From Methanotrichaceae archaeon (GTDB taxonomy: Archaea > Halobacteriota > Methanosarcinia > Methanotrichales > Methanotrichaceae), in contig DUKF01000073.1 of NCBI GenBank assembly GCA_013329455.1, positions 1-7,597 on the forward strand: a stretch of DNA of 7,597 nt, written 5' to 3'. The notes beneath the pieces are model-generated. The model saw only the letters and a program-made list of their open reading frames with translations. It ran no database searches and was not told where the DNA came from. Positions 5,784-7,597 of the stretch are shown here, piece by piece (the stretch's first letter is position 1; every line of letters starts with the position of its first letter). The position numbers and the translations under genes were made by a program.

Positions 5784-6835
5784 ACCTATTTCAACCGCTC
5801 GTCGAAAATATCCGCATTCCTGCTTTCTTCAATCCTGCCCTTCTTCTCCTAGCGGTTTTCTTGATTCCTGCGGCCTTCGGCCACGTTCCCGTGATCCCGG
5901 TGGGAAACGACGCCCTTTCCGAGGCGACAGTCGTCTCGGACCCCGCCAAGTCCTGGGCCTTTTACGGCCATCTCAAAGAGGCTGGTGAGGTCCAGTACTA
6001 TCGGTTCGACGCCACCGAGGGCGAGAGGATCCTCGTCAGCCTCTACGCCTCGGCAGATCCCGAGGAGCAGGACTTTCTCCCGGACCTCGTCCTCATGGGG
6101 CCGGGGATCGAAAGCCAAGGCGAGCTGGCGGTTCCAGTAGAAGTGCCAGAAGGGGCAGGCGTGATGGTCCTGGAAGGAAGGCAGCCGGAGAGAGTCACCT
6201 ACGAGCCCTTCGGGCCGAGCAGCTTTCGCAGCCTCGGTTCCATCGACATGGAAGCTCCGTCATCCGGGACTTACCGCGTCGCAGTTTACGATCCAGAACG
6301 GGGCGGACACTACGGATTCACCGTCGGCTACATTGAGACCTTCTCGGTTCAGGAGAGGATCACAACTCCGATCAGGCTGATCTCGGTATATCGGTGGAGC
6401 GGCGAGAGCCTCGCCCTGATCTTCGCGCCGGTGGCGGCTGTCCTTCTTATGGGAATCTTGCTGATCAGGAAAAAAGCTCGGGATCTTGACGTCTCCGGGC
6501 AGCTTGGCTCTCTTGCAGGCCTTCTTTTTTTCGCCACGGGCAGTTCGATCTTCTTCCAGATGGCCCTCTCCCTGGCCAGGGCCCCGGAGTTTTCCGAGGT
6601 CCCGATCACCCTTTTGCTGGCTTTTATCCCGATCCTTCTCGGCACCGGCGCCCTGGCCATCTCCCTTGGGAGCGGTCCGAAGGTGAAAGACCGGATTGGC
6701 CTCCTCTTCGTGGGGATGATCGGGATTGTTGTCGGTGCGGGATTTCTGGCTGGGCCACTCATGGCCATAGCCGCGGGACTGATCCTGCCAAAGAGGTGTG
6801 CTTTAGAATGTGCCCCGATTGTTGGAAAAACCTAG
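5780..6835 (+). CDS. Membrane protein with signal sequence, beta-rich outer domain and four C-terminal helices
   Basis: The 351-residue protein starts with a signal sequence or anchor (hydrophobic core 18-34, ending AAFGH). An outer domain at about 36-200 resembles PPC-like beta-sandwiches (EVQYYRFDATEGERILVSLYA at 70-90 without its first residue, and SSGTYRVAVYDPERGG at 161-176). Four hydrophobic helices follow at about 209-229, 242-266, 274-296 and 305-336. A basic loop (230-235) after the first of these suggests its end is cytoplasmic. The short tail has two cysteines (C340, C344). The start is TTG at 5780-5782, overlapping the stop of the flavin-binding gene, with only a weak purine-rich region before it, which fits translational coupling. 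The family is not recognised; a cell-surface sensor or envelope protein working with the flavoprotein is a guess. Confidence 0.82.
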   Translation: MNLFQPLVENIRIPAFFNPALLLLAVFLIPAAFGHVPVIPVGNDALSEATVVSDPAKSWAFYGHLKEAGEVQYYRFDATEGERILVSLYASADPEEQDFLPDLVLMGPGIESQGELAVPVEVPEGAGVMVLEGRQPERVTYEPFGPSSFRSLGSIDMEAPSSGTYRVAVYDPERGGHYGFTVGYIETFSVQERITTPIRLISVYRWSGESLALIFAPVAAVLLMGILLIRKKARDLDVSGQLGSLAGLLFFATGSSIFFQMALSLARAPEFSEVPITLLLAFIPILLGTGALAISLGSGPKVKDRIGLLFVGMIGIVVGAGFLAGPLMAIAAGLILPKRCALECAPIVGKT

Positions 6836-7060
6836 GATTATGATAAGAAGGAGATGTTTGAGGATTTCGAAAGACCTCTCTAAACTCAAAATTCGGCGTT
6901 TGCTCTAATTAAAATGCATTTAAAGGAGGTGGCTAGCCAGCAGGTCAACCGAGATCTTCAGGAACATTCTAAGTTCTGTTTGACGAAAATGCAGTAGAAC
7001 AAACATTTAACTATTATTAGTTTCTTCAAATAATATCCCTCTGCACACCAAAACGGCATC

Positions 7061-7069
7061 TTTATATAA
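7061..7069 (+). promoter_or_regulatory. Upstream TATA box before the glutamate synthase family gene
   Basis: TTTATATAA is an excellent archaeal TATA match, 40 bases before a second equally good one. Use of this box would start transcription near 7090, inside the inverted repeat at 7087-7100. Confidence 0.45.
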
Positions 7070-7086
7070 GATAATACCGGCAATAC

Positions 7087-7100
7087 TTTGCTGAGGCAAA
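7087..7100. promoter_or_regulatory. Operator-like inverted repeat TTTGC-TGAG-GCAAA
   Basis: Five-base perfect arms with a 4-base spacer abut the TATA box at 7101, covering the position of the TFB-recognition element. A protein bound here would compete with or help the basal factors. It also covers the expected start site of the upstream TATA box. The regulator is unknown; it is not the GGTA-N6-TACC site of NrpR. Confidence 0.45.
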
Positions 7101-7110
7101 TTTTATATAA
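7101..7110 (+). promoter_or_regulatory. Proximal TATA box of the glutamate synthase family gene
   Basis: TTTTATATAA predicts a start near 7130 and a leader of about 75 bases that contains the A-run and the hairpin. Confidence 0.55.
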
Positions 7111-7158
7111 TGGGTGGTCGGAAGTGCTTGTCTGAGGGGTAAAAAAAAACACCCGGAC

Positions 7159-7175
7159 GCATCCCGCCTGGATGC
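7159..7175 (+). promoter_or_regulatory. Leader hairpin GCATCC-CGCCT-GGATGC
   Basis: A perfect 6-base-pair stem with a 5-base loop lies in the predicted leader, 18 bases before the ribosome site AAAGAGG (7194-7200). No U-run follows, so it is not a terminator. It may affect message stability or translation. Confidence 0.35.
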
Positions 7176-7206
7176 AGGATGATCTAAAATAATAAAGAGG
7201 CAGTTT

Positions 7207-7597
7207 ATGAACCTGAGACAGCCAAACGCCAACGAAGCGATCGGGACTTTCAACCGGTCGAGAAACGTCGCCCCGATGTCCGGAATCTGCACTCGATGTG
7301 TCGACGGCTGCAGGGGAGGTTGTGACATCTGGCTATCTTCTTTCAGGGGTCGAGATGTCCTCTATCCCGGGCCCTTCGGAGAGATCACCGCGGGCGCGGA
7401 CAAGGACTATCCTCTTGACTATTCTCACATAAACATCCAGGGATACGCCGTCGGTGCAAAGGGCCTGCCCGAAGGCGTCGAGGCCAACCCCGACACTGCA
7501 GTCTTCCACCAGGTTGACACCGAGACCGAGTACGGATGGGACAGAAAGGTCAAGATGAAGGTTCCGATCTTCACCGGCGCTCTCGGCTCGACCGATA
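7207..7597 (+). CDS. FMN-binding glutamate synthase family protein, N-terminal 130 residues (partial)
   Basis: The ATG at 7207 opens a frame that continues without a stop to the window edge (130 codons). AAAGAGG (7194-7200) is six bases upstream. Residues 28-39 hold four closely spaced cysteines, C28-x2-C31-x3-C35-x3-C39 (CTRCVDGCRGGC), which could bind an iron-sulfur cluster or zinc. Then come LYPGPFGEITAGADKDYP (about 51-68) and VKVPIFTGALGST-like sequence near the break (121-129), the start of the FMN-binding TIM barrel. From memory of the family, archaeal stand-alone FMN glutamate synthase proteins begin this way. In glutamate synthase this domain makes glutamate from 2-oxoglutarate and ammonia delivered from glutamine. 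The catalytic barrel and its cysteine cluster lie beyond the edge, so whether it is a true glutamate synthase or a related flavoprotein cannot be decided here. Confidence 0.78.
   Translation, partial: MNLRQPNANEAIGTFNRSRNVAPMSGICTRCVDGCRGGCDIWLSSFRGRDVLYPGPFGEITAGADKDYPLDYSHINIQGYAVGAKGLPEGVEANPDTAVFHQVDTETEYGWDRKVKMKVPIFTGALGSTD

Larger units (their letters stand above)
6836..7206 (+). other. 371-base AT-rich gap before the glutamate synthase family gene
   Basis: I see no supported gene here. The gap holds a few tiny ORFs without proper ribosome sites (for example a 22-codon basic one at 6840-6908), a 10-base palindrome TGGCTAGCCA (6930-6939), spaced arms GTTCT/AGAAC (6973-6977 and 6996-7000), two TATA boxes (7061-7069 and 7101-7110), an inverted repeat between them, a run of nine A (7141-7149) and a leader hairpin (7159-7175). 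The right half is a promoter and leader; the left half is unexplained. Confidence 0.6.

Noticed and set aside
6840..6908. 22-codon basic ORF (starts MIRRRCLRIS) after the membrane-protein gene
   Set aside because: No ribosome site, very short, composition typical of AT-rich non-coding sequence.
7141..7190. Terminator ahead of the glutamate synthase family gene
   Set aside because: The hairpin 7159-7175 is not followed by a U-run; the poly-A lies upstream and on the wrong strand for a plus-strand terminator.
7061..7206. NrpR nitrogen operator GGTA-N6-TACC before the glutamate synthase family gene
   Set aside because: No pair of half-sites with the correct spacing is present; only isolated GGTA and TACC occur.
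7062..7328. 88-codon minus-strand ORF across the promoter of the glutamate synthase family gene
   Set aside because: It runs over two TATA boxes, an A-run and the 5' end of a recognised gene, and looks like chance.

Overview
The window most likely comes from a methanogenic or closely related euryarchaeon, with the acetate-using Methanothrix (Methanotrichaceae) group as my best guess. The evidence is moderate. Strong TATA-like boxes sit about 25 bases before short leaders, Shine-Dalgarno sites are GAGG/GGAGG type 6-8 bases before the starts, and TTG and GTG starts occur. The set of products is also archaeal: a haloarchaeal-style HMG-CoA synthase, an anaerobic cobalt chelatase, and an archaeal FMN-type glutamate synthase family protein with an N-terminal cysteine cluster. 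Coding DNA is GC-rich and the gaps are visibly AT-rich. No RNA gene, CRISPR array, insertion sequence or phage gene was seen.

Layout. Bases 1-1115 (minus strand) hold a two-gene redox module: a NuoE-like [2Fe-2S] protein whose stop overlaps the start of a NuoF-like flavoprotein, which runs off the left edge. Bases 1116-1646 are a 531-base gap with several palindromes and stem-forming repeats and one doubtful small plus-strand ORF. Bases 1647-4722 (minus strand) carry, in transcription order, HMG-CoA synthase (first step committed to mevalonate, hence archaeal lipids), a two-helix membrane protein of unknown function, and CbiK (cobalt insertion into sirohydrochlorin for cobamides). The latter two are separated from their upstream neighbour by 74 and 137 bases, and at least the membrane protein has its own TATA box, so this is a co-oriented run rather than a tight operon. 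Bases 4723-4908 form a divergent promoter region.

On the plus strand there follow an 83-residue protein of unknown function (GTG start, T-tract terminator behind it), then a coupled pair: a pyridoxamine-phosphate-oxidase-fold flavin-binding protein and a membrane protein with a signal sequence, a beta-rich outer domain and four C-terminal helices. After a 371-base AT-rich gap with two TATA boxes, an inverted repeat and a leader hairpin, an FMN-binding glutamate synthase family gene begins and runs off the right edge.

The genes do not form one obvious pathway. The most unusual items are the NuoE/NuoF electron-transfer module, of the type used in NAD(H)-linked or electron-bifurcating enzymes, in an apparently archaeal genome, and the coupled flavoprotein/membrane-sensor-like pair. 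The membrane protein of that pair shares a short patterned segment with the other membrane protein in the window. I see no clear evidence for a wholly new system.
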